Shown one piece after another: positions 46,677 through 55,680 of a stretch of 64,000 nucleotides of DNA (positions within the stretch are counted from its first letter, which is position 1; each line of letters starts with the position of its first letter). Source of the DNA: Candidatus Puniceispirillum marinum IMCC1322 (lineage in GTDB: Bacteria > Pseudomonadota > Alphaproteobacteria > Puniceispirillales > Puniceispirillaceae). Below the pieces are notes generated by a model. That model made no database searches and had not been told where the DNA came from. It worked only from the letters and a program-made list of their open reading frames with translations. The translations under genes were made by a program, and so were the position numbers. The stretch lies in assembly GCF_000024465.1 (NCBI RefSeq), contig NC_014010.1, positions 2,689,528 to 2,753,527 of the forward strand, given 5' to 3'.

Positions 46677-47945
46677 ATGGCTGTTCCCGCATCATCTATG
46701 ACGTCAGTTATTGACGGCAATATCACCTTGATGAACGGTATGGTTCAGCGATATGCCGAGACGGGTGATTATCTTGAAGGCTTGCGGTGGGCGATTCCAC
46801 ATATCCTTGATAATCTATCGGCTGAGGCTATTTCCCTGTTTCTGCATCGCCCAGATGAATCGGTGCTTGAATGTGTGATTTGTGATGGGCCTGTCAATGT
46901 CACTGGTTTGAAAGTGCCGCAGGGGCTTGGTCTGGTTGGCCGCGTCTTTCATGAAGGCAAATCCGATCTTGTACCAGATGCCACCATTGATGACAGGCAT
47001 TTTACCAAGGTTGACAAGCAAAGCGGCTTTAAAACCTTATCCACCGCCACGGTGCCTGTGCGTTTTGGCGCAAAGTCCTATGGCGTGATTCAGGCGATAA
47101 ACCGTCGTCACAATCACCATATTCAGCATTTCCGACAAAGCGATTTGTCCTTATTGGAATCGCTGGCAGGGGCGTTGGCTTTGGCAATTTCGAATTTTCG
47201 TCTGGCTGAGCAGGTCACCAAAGATGCTTTGTTGCGCCGCGATCTAGGGCAAGCTCAAGAGGCACAGGCACTTTTGATGCCAGAACCCGAACAAGGCGGA
47301 TATGCAGCTGGCCAGACATTAACCTCACGCCAGCTATCGGGTGATTTTTTTGACTATTTTATGGTTGGAAACCGTCTTGCATTTTGTCAGGGTGACGTAG
47401 CAGGTAAAGGCATTGCATCATCTTTGCTGATGGCACGTTGCATCGCATTGTTCAGATATCTTGCCCGCCAGAATTTCAGTGTCGAAACAATCGTCATCGC
47501 CATGAATGACGAATTTATTAATCAACCATCAGGCCAATTCATTACCTTTGTCATGGGCTGGCTTGATTGCACGACGCATGAACTAAACATGATGAATTGT
47601 GGGCACACGCCTGTTGTGTGGGTTAAGCCAGACGGCACGATCATCACAATAGACGCCCAGGTGGCACCATTGGGGGTTATTTCGTTTACAGATCAAGACT
47701 TGCACCCGGCGCAAATCACATTGGATTGCGGCTATCTGTATCTGGCAACTGACGGCATCACCGAAGCCCGCAATCGGGGCTTGGAACTGGGCATGTCTCG
47801 CTTTGTCACGCTTGTGAAAAATCTCAAAGGACGTGACGTTAGCGCCAAATTGAATGGCGTAATGCAGCTATTTGCAAAAGGCAATCTGGTGACGCATGAT
47901 GACGCAACTTTGCTGGTCATTTCGTCAGGTGCATATGATGGCTAG
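46677..47945 (+). CDS. GAF-domain PP2C (SpoIIE/RsbU-type) phosphatase
   Basis: 422 residues. A GAF sensor (about 20-180: LSAEAISLFLHRPDESVLECV ... GVIQAINRR) is followed by a short coiled segment and a PP2C-type SpoIIE domain (about 195-420: SGDFFDYF, GDVAGKGIASSLLMARC, MNCGHTPVVW, YLATDGITEARN, ATLLVIS). It would dephosphorylate the STAS protein in response to a GAF-bound signal. It starts 7 bases after the STAS gene and its end overlaps the next gene. Confidence 0.92.
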   Translation: MAVPASSMTSVIDGNITLMNGMVQRYAETGDYLEGLRWAIPHILDNLSAEAISLFLHRPDESVLECVICDGPVNVTGLKVPQGLGLVGRVFHEGKSDLVPDATIDDRHFTKVDKQSGFKTLSTATVPVRFGAKSYGVIQAINRRHNHHIQHFRQSDLSLLESLAGALALAISNFRLAEQVTKDALLRRDLGQAQEAQALLMPEPEQGGYAAGQTLTSRQLSGDFFDYFMVGNRLAFCQGDVAGKGIASSLLMARCIALFRYLARQNFSVETIVIAMNDEFINQPSGQFITFVMGWLDCTTHELNMMNCGHTPVVWVKPDGTIITIDAQVAPLGVISFTDQDLHPAQITLDCGYLYLATDGITEARNRGLELGMSRFVTLVKNLKGRDVSAKLNGVMQLFAKGNLVTHDDATLLVISSGAYDG

Positions 47946-48345
47946 CCAACAAAACCCAAAACTTCGCTTTGCTGCTATTGCGGCTAATCTTGCCCCTGCG
48001 CGCAATGCTGTTCGGCACTATATGGCGCGCAATGGCTGGCAGGATATGGAGATGGATGTAAGTATTGCGCTTGGCGAAGTGTTGCAGAACATTGTGCGAC
48101 ACGGTTTCACCGCGCATGACAAATCTGGCCATTTCGTTCTGTATCTAAAGGCTACCGATCTAAGGCTGTATATCGAAGTGGTTGATAATGCCTTGCCGTC
48201 TGATCCGGCGACATGGACATCAGCAGGCAAGCCTTTGCATGAAGGTGGGCATGGTTTGCGCTTGATAAAATCGATTGCGCATAAGGTTGATTTCATTCCT
48301 TTGAAAACAGGCAATAAGGTATGCCTGTATTTCTGGAAACGGTGA
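47935..48345 (+). CDS. RsbW/SpoIIAB-like serine kinase (HATPase)
   Basis: 136 residues. GHKL ATPase: N box ALGEVLQNIVRHGF, G1 VVDNALPSDP, G2 EGGHGLRLIKSIAHKVDF. It overlaps the phosphatase gene by 11 bases (double ATG at 47935/47938), so it is translationally coupled. Anti-sigma kinase or STAS kinase of the partner switch. No sigma-factor gene lies nearby, so the output could be a distant sigma factor or a non-transcriptional target. Confidence 0.9.
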   Translation: MMASQQNPKLRFAAIAANLAPARNAVRHYMARNGWQDMEMDVSIALGEVLQNIVRHGFTAHDKSGHFVLYLKATDLRLYIEVVDNALPSDPATWTSAGKPLHEGGHGLRLIKSIAHKVDFIPLKTGNKVCLYFWKR

Positions 48346-48352
48346 GGGCGGT

Positions 48353-48601
48353 ATGGCTGATGTGCCGGTGACACGCACCTATTGCAAAGAATGCCGTTTT
48401 TGGGATGTGATGCATGATCGCATCACCACCAAGGCACCAGAAGGTCGCTGTCGCCGCCATGCCCCGCATCCCGAAGCACCGCTGGAAAGCTCAACTGTGA
48501 TTTTTGACCGTGGTACGGTCTGGCCAGCCACATTTGATGATGATTGGTGCGGCGAAGGTCAGCATTTTGACAATGTCGATATTTTTGATGATGTCACATG
48601 A
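48353..48601 (+). CDS. Small cysteine-containing protein
   Basis: 82 residues with a C-x2-C (CKEC), a later C (GRCRRH) and WC near the end (DDDWCGEGQHFD), a pattern suited to binding one metal ion. Highly conserved-looking, but the function is unknown. Starts 7 bases after the HATPase gene, so it belongs to the same operon. Its last 43 bases overlap the convergent lipoprotein gene. Confidence 0.7.
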   Translation: MADVPVTRTYCKECRFWDVMHDRITTKAPEGRCRRHAPHPEAPLESSTVIFDRGTVWPATFDDDWCGEGQHFDNVDIFDDVT

Positions 48602-49182
48602 CAGGCCAGTCTGGCTGATAATGCCTCAAGTGCCTTGGCCAGCGCGCTTTGTAATCCATGCACCCCATTGAGCGATGATGCCCCGTCAAGCGATGCTGTT
48701 TTGAGCAGCACATCATGTAACATTATATCACCATCCTGATTGCGTATGACAAACCCCATTTCAACAGTGGCATGCACATCAGGCGTGAAAGCGAATAGCC
48801 GCATATCAATGTCCATCGTATAATCTGGATCTTGCATGGTTACATTTGTGCCAAACCGGATGTCGTGGCTGGCACTGTCCAGCGTCTCGCTGATCGTGCG
48901 TTTTAATAACAGGGCCGGTGCACTATGCCAATAATGCCCGCGCCTTTCCTGTAACTGGATCGGGTCTGTGTCACTGATAATCACCAAAGCACGACTTGAC
49001 TGAATGCCGCGCATATCCAGCTTGGTAAGCTGGATCGTCGCTTCGGTGCCATAGTGGATCGGCGGGATTGACGTTTCTATATTGTAATGCGTGTCGGCCA
49101 TGCGGGGGGCAGGGGATGTGCACCCTCCTATGATGGTCAGCAGTACTACAATGGCGCCAAAGCGAATGGCAGAATGAATCAT
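48559..49182 (-). CDS. ABC-transport auxiliary lipoprotein (PqiC/ABC_trans_aux-like)
   Basis: 207 residues. Lipobox IIGGC-TSP at about 20. The mature part (HYNIETSIPPIHYGTEATIQLTKLDMRGI; DPIQLQERRGHYWHSAPALLLKRTISETL) matches the small lipoproteins that accompany MCE-type transporters. Outer-membrane end of an Mla-like lipid path. Last gene of the operon mlaE-mlaF-mlaD-lipoprotein. Confidence 0.78.
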   Translation of the reverse strand: MIHSAIRFGAIVVLLTIIGGCTSPAPRMADTHYNIETSIPPIHYGTEATIQLTKLDMRGIQSSRALVIISDTDPIQLQERRGHYWHSAPALLLKRTISETLDSASHDIRFGTNVTMQDPDYTMDIDMRLFAFTPDVHATVEMGFVIRNQDGDIMLHDVLLKTASLDGASSLNGVHGLQSALAKALEALSARLACHVTSSKISTLSKC

Positions 49183-49213
49183 GAGATGGCTCCCGGCTTA
49201 AGTGATGACAATA

Positions 49214-50284
49214 TCATTGCGACCCCATAATCAGCAGACTTGGATTGTCACGGATGCGCGCGGTCATTTCTTCAAGATTGAGCGATACATTTTCCATGCG
49301 CAGCAAAAACGACTCAACACGGTCTGAACTGGCCAGCGATATATCCTGAATGACTTTGCTGGTGTGTGAACTGGTCGAAACGATCTCATTCATCGTCGCT
49401 ACAGTTTCGCTTATATCGTCAAGCACGCTAGTGATGTGCGTTGCATTCTGGTTGTCGGTGATATTTTCAATGTTGCGCACCGCGCGATTGGCGATTTCCA
49501 GCGTTGATTGCAACGCGGCACTTGCCTGTTCGAAATGCGCCAAGGCGGCGTTGATCCGTGCCATATTCATATCTGATACGATGCGGTTGGTTCGCTGCGA
49601 GATGCCTAAGGTGACTTGTGACGTGCGCTCCATATTATCAAGCGTACGGGTAATGGATGCGCTGTTACTGGCGCTGGCGACATTGGCAATGTTCTGACTT
49701 GCTTGTTGCATATTGGTCATGATCTCGGGCGCCTGTTGTGAAATTTGTGATGTCAGCCCTGTCATGCCTTTAAGCGCTTCTCTGCCTTCGCTATCCAGAA
49801 TATCGCGGACTGTATCAAGCAAGGGTGCCAGACTCGATTGTGCGATCATGGTCAGCTTATCAGCAGTGCGGCTAATTTCCGCCATCACATTAACCGCGTC
49901 CATTGATGCTATTTCCGATCCGACAGGCAAACGTTCCCCTGAACCCGCTTTGATCTGAATGGCATTGGCTGACAGCAAGGATATGGCGGATATTTCGGCA
50001 ACACTATCTTGAGGGATATGCCATCCGGATGTGATGTCGAGATTAATGCGAAACCGCATTCCCTTATCGCTGGATATCGGCTCAATCGAGTCAACCGACC
50101 CAACCGTATAGCCTTCATAAACCACGACAGCACCGCTACGAAGCCCGGCGACATTCGAAAAAAACGCGTGATAGCGGTCATACAGACCCAGCTGCCCGCG
50201 GACAATCACAAAAATCGTCACAATCAGGAAGGCACCGCCAAGCACAAAAATTCCGGCCATAAGATCAGCTTGTTTCAAACGCAT
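49214..50284 (-). CDS. mlaD: MlaD-like MCE-domain substrate-binding protein
   Basis: 356 residues. N-terminal membrane helix (MAGIFVLGGAFLIVTIFVIVRG), then an MCE domain (about 38-115: YHAFFSNVAGLRSGAVVVYEGYTVGSVDSIEPI ... INLDITSGWHIPQDSVAEI), then a long helical/coiled-coil region. Periplasmic hexameric lipid carrier or tunnel of the Mla/Pqi class. Longer C-terminus than E. coli MlaD. Confidence 0.88.
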   Translation of the reverse strand: MRLKQADLMAGIFVLGGAFLIVTIFVIVRGQLGLYDRYHAFFSNVAGLRSGAVVVYEGYTVGSVDSIEPISSDKGMRFRINLDITSGWHIPQDSVAEISAISLLSANAIQIKAGSGERLPVGSEIASMDAVNVMAEISRTADKLTMIAQSSLAPLLDTVRDILDSEGREALKGMTGLTSQISQQAPEIMTNMQQASQNIANVASASNSASITRTLDNMERTSQVTLGISQRTNRIVSDMNMARINAALAHFEQASAALQSTLEIANRAVRNIENITDNQNATHITSVLDDISETVATMNEIVSTSSHTSKVIQDISLASSDRVESFLLRMENVSLNLEEMTARIRDNPSLLIMGSQ

Positions 50285-50302
50285 GGAATATTCCTCTGTT
50301 CA

Positions 50303-51091
50303 TCAGGCTTCACCAAGAAGCCGTTTCAGATGTGTTTCCTGACTAATGACTTCATCATCGGCAACACGGTTTATGAGATTCTGAATACGCTGATTAGCGC
50401 TGGATTTTATGTCGTCAACAGACCCTGAAAAAATGATATAGCCGCGATCAAGCACGACAATGCGGTCGGCAATTTTAAAGGCACTTTCCAATTCATGCGT
50501 CACCACCACAACACTCATCGCAAGATTGTCCCGTAGTTTGATGATCAAGTCGTCAAGTGAAGCCGAGATCACCGGGTCCAGACCTGCCGAAGGTTCATCC
50601 ATGAACACAATACGCGGATCAAGCGCGATGGCGCGCGCAACAGCAGCGCGTTTGAGCATGCCGCCTGAAAGTGCCGATGGTAACAATGCTTCCTTGCCAA
50701 GCAAGCCAACGAAATCAAGCTTCATTCGCACAATGATTTCGATCATATCAGAGGTTAGATTGGTGTTCTCGATAAGCGGTAATGCCACATTATCACCAAC
50801 ACTCAGTGACGATAAAAGCGCGCCAGTCTGAAAGGCAACGCCGATATCTTTAAGCAGATGCAGACGGTCATATTCACCAACGTCATAAAGCGGCTGGCCA
50901 AATAACTTAACCGCACCCTGCATGGGGGTTTTAAGTCCGATAAGATGTCGCAAAAAGGTTGATTTGCCGGATCCGGAGCCACCCATAATCACCACAATTT
51001 CATGCTTGTCGATATGCATGTTGCAATCATGAATGACGGCCTGTCCGGCATATCCGCCATACAGATTTGTTACAGTGAGGGGTAGCGGCAT
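50303..51091 (-). CDS. mlaF: MlaF-like ABC transporter ATPase
   Basis: 262 residues. Walker A GGSGSGKSTFLRHL, Q-loop FQTGAL, signature LSGGMLKRAAVARAIALDPRIVFMDEPSAGLDPV, H-switch VVVTHE. Energises MlaE. Lies 10 bases after the permease gene and 19 before mlaD. Confidence 0.94.
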   Translation of the reverse strand: MPLPLTVTNLYGGYAGQAVIHDCNMHIDKHEIVVIMGGSGSGKSTFLRHLIGLKTPMQGAVKLFGQPLYDVGEYDRLHLLKDIGVAFQTGALLSSLSVGDNVALPLIENTNLTSDMIEIIVRMKLDFVGLLGKEALLPSALSGGMLKRAAVARAIALDPRIVFMDEPSAGLDPVISASLDDLIIKLRDNLAMSVVVVTHELESAFKIADRIVVLDRGYIIFSGSVDDIKSSANQRIQNLINRVADDEVISQETHLKRLLGEA

Positions 51092-51100
51092 GGTAAATTC

Positions 51101-51901
51101 CTATAAAATCAGCGCAAACATGGCGTCGGCAGCAATAATCGCTGCGATACATGACACGACTGACGATGTTGTGGCCGCGCCCAGGCGGTCAGCGCCGCCA
51201 GAAACCCGAAGCCCTTTGCAGATACCAATCAGTGCAATCAGCACGGCAAAGATGATCGCTTTGCCAAACCCATGTATCAGGTCGGTAATCGTCACAACTG
51301 CCAGAATATCAGCCCAATAGGCGGCTGGGGCGATGCCAAGCACCGCATCAATATAAAGGCTGGCTGTCCAGAATGCGCTGACATTGGCTATCGCGACGAG
51401 GATCGGCAGGGCAAAAAGCAGAGCCACCAAAGCGGGTGCGACGACAAAGCGTATAGGTGATATGCCCATGACCTTTAGCGCATCAAGTTCGCCATTCAAC
51501 TGCATTGATCCGACCCGGCTTGTCAGTTGCGATCCTGATCGTCCGGCAACGATGATGCCGGTGATAAGTGGCGCAAATTCCCGTGGAATTGACAAAGCCA
51601 AACCGAACGTAACCTGGCTTTCAGCACCAAAGATGCGAAGCGAATGCACCCCTTGAATTGACAGCATTATGCCGATGGTTGCCGCCATCAGGATAACGAC
51701 AGGCAAAGCGTCGATACCGCTTGATCTGATATCGCTTACCACATGCCGTAAGCGCACGGGTTGACCGCGCCGAAATCCGGAACATAAAAGCAGTATGGCG
51801 GTGGCGAAAATCTGCGATATGAAACCTGAAAAAGCGACAAAATTCAAAACCGGCATACCAATGCGGGTAAGACGGTGATTGATCTTTTCGATAGCGCTCA
51901 C
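51101..51901 (-). CDS. mlaE: MlaE-like ABC transporter permease
   Basis: 266 residues, GTG start. About five membrane helices, including LPVVILMAATIGIMLSIQG, FAPLITGIIVAGRSGSQLTSRVGSMQLNGELDALKVMGISP (the conserved MlaE EQ/coupling region) and AAYWADILAVVTITDLIHGFGKAIIFAVLIALIGICKGL. Phospholipid transport between membranes. First in operon; its promoter is in 51902-52178. Confidence 0.92.
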   Translation of the reverse strand: MSAIEKINHRLTRIGMPVLNFVAFSGFISQIFATAILLLCSGFRRGQPVRLRHVVSDIRSSGIDALPVVILMAATIGIMLSIQGVHSLRIFGAESQVTFGLALSIPREFAPLITGIIVAGRSGSQLTSRVGSMQLNGELDALKVMGISPIRFVVAPALVALLFALPILVAIANVSAFWTASLYIDAVLGIAPAAYWADILAVVTITDLIHGFGKAIIFAVLIALIGICKGLRVSGGADRLGAATTSSVVSCIAAIIAADAMFALIL

Positions 51902-52178
51902 GAGCCAAAAACCCCAAATAATTTTAATTTATAAATTAGGGTTAATTAATTAATAGGCAGGAGCGAAATCTGCATGACCATGATTTTTTTCTGCTTTCGT
52001 GGCAAATGTCGTTGTTCTTGTTGTCTATGTTTAGTTTTTGTCATAACCTTGATATATTATTTTAAGTACAACGAAATTTTACATTTTGGTTTTATCAGAA
52101 ACATTTCTGGTGGTTGCCAGTTGTTTGGTTGTTTCGGCGCATAACCATCAAAGTTAATGTCGTTTTGGGGGATAAATA

Positions 52179-52895
52179 GTGACTGACCAGACTTCACAGG
52201 TTGGCAAAGCCGTATTTGTTGGCAACATTAAAGGTGGTGTTGGCAAAAGTACGATTGCTGTTTATTTGACAGATTATTTGCGCCAACGTTTTGCTGAACG
52301 CTCCATTATGATGATTGATACTGATCCACAGGGGTCGGCTTTTGAAATGCTGGAACCGCACAGTAATGGGTCTGACATCAAATTCCTGCCGGTCGGTGAT
52401 CGCTATGATGGCGTTAATGTGACCACCCTTGATGGCATTTTGCGTCGCATGCTGGCTGAAGATAACTCATTGACCATCGTCGATACCGGGGCTGGCAAAA
52501 TGGGTGATATCTGGCAAATGGCGATGCTGTGCAACACAATGATTGTGCCAACATCAATGTCATGGACCGATTTACGTCCGACAATTGACTTCATCAAGGA
52601 AATTGACGAGCGCAAAGCCGATTTTGGTCGTATAACACCGCATGTTATTGTCATTCCTAACCGTACATCACCAAGCCAACGCAATTTCAATGTGCTTTCG
52701 GAAGCCTTGCAGGAAGTGAATGCCATTATGGCACCGCCTATTTCGGACTTATCTGCCGCCCGGTCAAGAAGTGCTAGTTTTGGTGGCATCAAAGCTGTTG
52801 AGGGTTCACGGTTTCATACTGAAATCGAACGGCTTGGTGAATTTATTGTTGATTATGTTGTCAGCGGCGAGCTGGATCGCATTTATCAGCAATAG
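52179..52895 (+). CDS. ParA/MinD-family ATPase (orphan)
   Basis: 238 residues, GTG start with GGGG upstream. Deviant Walker A KGGVGKSTIA (about residues 18-27), TDPQGSAFEML, Walker B IVDTGAGKMGDIWQ, and VVIVIPNRTSPSQRN. Closest to small ParA-like position/partition ATPases. No parB is adjacent and no parS site was found by eye, so it may place a cellular object rather than segregate DNA. The 277-base gap on its left is A+T-rich, consistent with divergent promoters. Confidence 0.88.
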   Translation: MTDQTSQVGKAVFVGNIKGGVGKSTIAVYLTDYLRQRFAERSIMMIDTDPQGSAFEMLEPHSNGSDIKFLPVGDRYDGVNVTTLDGILRRMLAEDNSLTIVDTGAGKMGDIWQMAMLCNTMIVPTSMSWTDLRPTIDFIKEIDERKADFGRITPHVIVIPNRTSPSQRNFNVLSEALQEVNAIMAPPISDLSAARSRSASFGGIKAVEGSRFHTEIERLGEFIVDYVVSGELDRIYQQ

Positions 52896-53032
52896 TTGTC
52901 GCCAGCATGCGCCTTTGTGCCATCATTAGGATTGGCGCTGGCACAGGTGGAGATAATAGGCAACTGGACGGGCTTTGAAAATTCCAATAGATTGGTTCTG
53001 TCGCACTCCGCGACAATTTTGGAGCATTTTCA

Positions 53033-54304
53033 GTGCTGGCATATTTCAATTCTTTGCGAAAGCGACCTGACGTTCTACTGATGGTATTTGCCGCGGCGAT
53101 GCCCATCTCGTTTTTGTCCTGGTCTTTGCTTCTCAATAATTTCACTATCGAGGTAGCGTCTTTTACCGGGCGGGAAATCGGAATTCTGCAATCTCTTCGC
53201 GAAGTGCCGGGCTTTCTGTCATTTTTGGTTGTCTATATTCTTTTGGTGATTGCCGAACAAAGGCTGGCGTTTCTTTCATTGATAATATTGGGGGGTGGGG
53301 TGGCCATCACTGGCTACTTCCCAACGGCAATCGGGCTATATATCACCACCATCATCTCCTCTATTGGCTTTCATTATTACGAAACCTGTAATCAGTCACT
53401 TGCCTTGCAATGGCTGGATAAAAAGACCGCACCGGCTGTTCTGGGGCGTATTTATGGAATTGGTGCCACCGCACAGGTGCTGACCTTGGGGTCAATTTTC
53501 ATTGTCTATTTTATTGTCAGTGGTCAGGTCTCATGGTCTTTCCTAGCTGACTCGACTGGCCTCGTCACATCGAATGACACCTATAATATGATCTATGTGG
53601 CCACAGGAATGATAACAGCCATTATGGCGCTTGCGGCCTGGATCATCTTTCCGCACTTTACTGAAAAGGTACGCCAGACACGCAAGATTGTCCTAAGACA
53701 GCGTTACTGGTTATATTACGGTCTGACCTTTCTGGCTGGTGCGCGTCGCCAGATTTTTCTGGTTTTTGCCAGCTTCCTTATGGTCGAAAAATTTGAATAT
53801 TCCTTAATTCAGGTGACCGCGCTATTCCTGCTGAACGCGATCTTCAACATCTGGTTTGCGCCTATCGTTGGCCGTTTGATTGGCCGTATTGGCGAGCGCG
53901 CAGCTCTGGTGTTTGAATATGTGGGGCTGGTTTGTGTATTTGTTGCCTATGCCTTTGTCGAGAACGGCACCATCGCTGCGGGCCTATATGTGGTCGATCA
54001 TATGTTTTTTGCTTTTGCCATTGCCATCAAAACCTATTTTCAGAAAATTGGCGATCCAGCGGATATGGCCAGCACCGCCAGCGTTGCCTTTACCATTAAT
54101 CATATTGCCGCGGTTGTGGTGCCGGTCAGTTTTGGCTTCTTGTGGCTGACCATGCCCGAAGCGGTATTTTTGGCGGGGGCTGGCATGGCCGCATTATCGC
54201 TAATTCTATCGCTGAATGTGCCGCGGCATCCGGATGCGGGTAATGAGGTTGTTTATGGTCCCCGTGGACAGGCTTTATCGCCGGCCTCACAACCTGCTGA
54301 ATGA
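53033..54304 (+). CDS. MFS transporter
   Basis: 423 residues, GTG start with GGAG eight bases upstream. About 12 membrane helices in two halves (FAAAMPISFLSWSLLLNNF; ... AIAIKTYFQKIGDPADMASTASVAFTINHIAAVVVPVSFGF). No family-specific substrate motif. The last codons and stop lie in the first copy of a 16-bp tandem repeat. Likely an inner-membrane efflux or uptake carrier. Confidence 0.88.
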   Translation: MLAYFNSLRKRPDVLLMVFAAAMPISFLSWSLLLNNFTIEVASFTGREIGILQSLREVPGFLSFLVVYILLVIAEQRLAFLSLIILGGGVAITGYFPTAIGLYITTIISSIGFHYYETCNQSLALQWLDKKTAPAVLGRIYGIGATAQVLTLGSIFIVYFIVSGQVSWSFLADSTGLVTSNDTYNMIYVATGMITAIMALAAWIIFPHFTEKVRQTRKIVLRQRYWLYYGLTFLAGARRQIFLVFASFLMVEKFEYSLIQVTALFLLNAIFNIWFAPIVGRLIGRIGERAALVFEYVGLVCVFVAYAFVENGTIAAGLYVVDHMFFAFAIAIKTYFQKIGDPADMASTASVAFTINHIAAVVVPVSFGFLWLTMPEAVFLAGAGMAALSLILSLNVPRHPDAGNEVVYGPRGQALSPASQPAE

Positions 54305-54360
54305 TATCAGGGCTGAATGATATCAGGGCTGAATGATATCAGGGCTGAATGATATCAGGC
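54297..54360 (+). repeat. 16-bp tandem repeat, four copies, spanning the MFS stop codon
   Basis: ctgaatgatatcaggg at 54297-54312, 54313-54328 and 54329-54344, with a fourth copy ending in c at 54345-54360. The first copy contains the MFS stop (TGA). Each holds the palindrome GATATC. The period is not a multiple of 3, as in the rsmB repeat. Confidence 0.95.
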
Positions 54361-54381
54361 CGCAGGAAATTTGATCCGCGC

Positions 54382-55515
54382 TCAGACGCTTAGTTCGCGT
54401 GCCACCCATTTATGGAAATGATAGGTTGATTCGTCCATAACCGCAGAAAATTTGCCACCATCATAGGCAGGTGCCTTGCGCCCTTTTTGCATGCCTTCGA
54501 CAACCGATATGTCTTCGGCAAAGACAGTTTGCCACATGCGAGTATTAGTGGCGCGCATCTCGGCATAGTCATCGCTCAGGGCTAGGGGATCAGTATAGTA
54601 AAGCTCGATCTGTTCATGGGTGTGGCCTGTACCATCAGGGGTCAGCAAAATATTGAAATAATGATCCTTATGAACCCCAAGCAAGACATTCGGAAATAAG
54701 GCCACATATTCGGCGCCTGTATCCCATTTGCTTGACAGCTTGTCGAATGTTGGGAAGCGCGCGCCTGTATCAGACACCTGCGGGGCGTAGACCGTTGTGC
54801 CTTGTCCGGCATAATTATCATGATCAAGGATATTATAATGGTCTTCCAGCCGTGAATAGCTGTTCAGAGCAGGGTGAATGAAGGGTAGATGATAGGCTTC
54901 GCAATAATTTTCGACAGCCAGCTTCCAGTTGCATGCCAGATCAAAGCTGAGAGATGAATCAGCGCCGCCATGATATAGCGGCTGGTTAAATTCGTGCCAG
55001 CGGTCAATCAAAGCGGCCATCTGTGTGGTGAATGCAGGCGCATCTCCACCGACATTGACAAAAACAATATCATTCCAGACATGCGAACGCACTTTGTTGA
55101 GGGGGTAATCGCAATGTTGCACACTGTCCAGCGTATCAACATTCGGGCCGCCAATATGCGGGGTTTTGCGCAGGTTACCATCAAGGTCATAGCTCCACGC
55201 ATGATAAGGACAGGTGATTGGGCCTCGCAGCTGCTGGGGCGCATCAACCAGAATCATGCCGCGATGTCTGCATACATTCTGGAACACATTGATATCCCCA
55301 TTCTGAGTGCGTACCATAATCATCGGAATGTCCAGAAAGCTTAGCGGCTTGACCATGCCGGGACTGGCAACATCTTTGCCAAAGCCGATAGCGGCCCAGT
55401 TATTACGGAAAAGGGTGTCTTGTTCATGCTGATATATCTGTTCGTCTATATAGCATGCGTTAGGCAGACCGTTGGCGCGCTCGATAGGAGCACTAACATT
55501 ACTAAGATCAAGCAT
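54382..55515 (-). CDS. Rieske-type aromatic-ring-hydroxylating oxygenase, alpha subunit
   Basis: 377 residues from ATG 55515, which has GGAGG seven bases upstream. Rieske [2Fe-2S] motif CRHRG ... CPYHAW (about residues 80-105), then a mononuclear-iron domain with NYCEAYHLPFIHPAL supplying two His ligands. Similar in layout to choline/glycine-betaine or aromatic Rieske monooxygenases. No reductase gene is adjacent, so electron donors come from elsewhere. Convergent with the MFS gene. Confidence 0.88.
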   Translation of the reverse strand: MLDLSNVSAPIERANGLPNACYIDEQIYQHEQDTLFRNNWAAIGFGKDVASPGMVKPLSFLDIPMIMVRTQNGDINVFQNVCRHRGMILVDAPQQLRGPITCPYHAWSYDLDGNLRKTPHIGGPNVDTLDSVQHCDYPLNKVRSHVWNDIVFVNVGGDAPAFTTQMAALIDRWHEFNQPLYHGGADSSLSFDLACNWKLAVENYCEAYHLPFIHPALNSYSRLEDHYNILDHDNYAGQGTTVYAPQVSDTGARFPTFDKLSSKWDTGAEYVALFPNVLLGVHKDHYFNILLTPDGTGHTHEQIELYYTDPLALSDDYAEMRATNTRMWQTVFAEDISVVEGMQKGRKAPAYDGGKFSAVMDESTYHFHKWVARELSV

Positions 55516-55680
55516 TAGAACCTCCACTTCTGTGTCACTTCGGCAAGCCGAATGGAATTTAGACAATATACTTGTGTCAAACGCCAAGATGCGATTGTCT
55601 GTTCCGACTACGGCGTTACAAGTCGCTTTTAAGTAAATTACCTGTCATGACCTCTGCCGTGACGGAACAAGTGAGATCAT

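Noticed and set aside
54297..54360. CRISPR-like repeat at the MFS gene end
   Set aside because: The 16-bp units are contiguous, with no spacers, so it is a simple tandem repeat.
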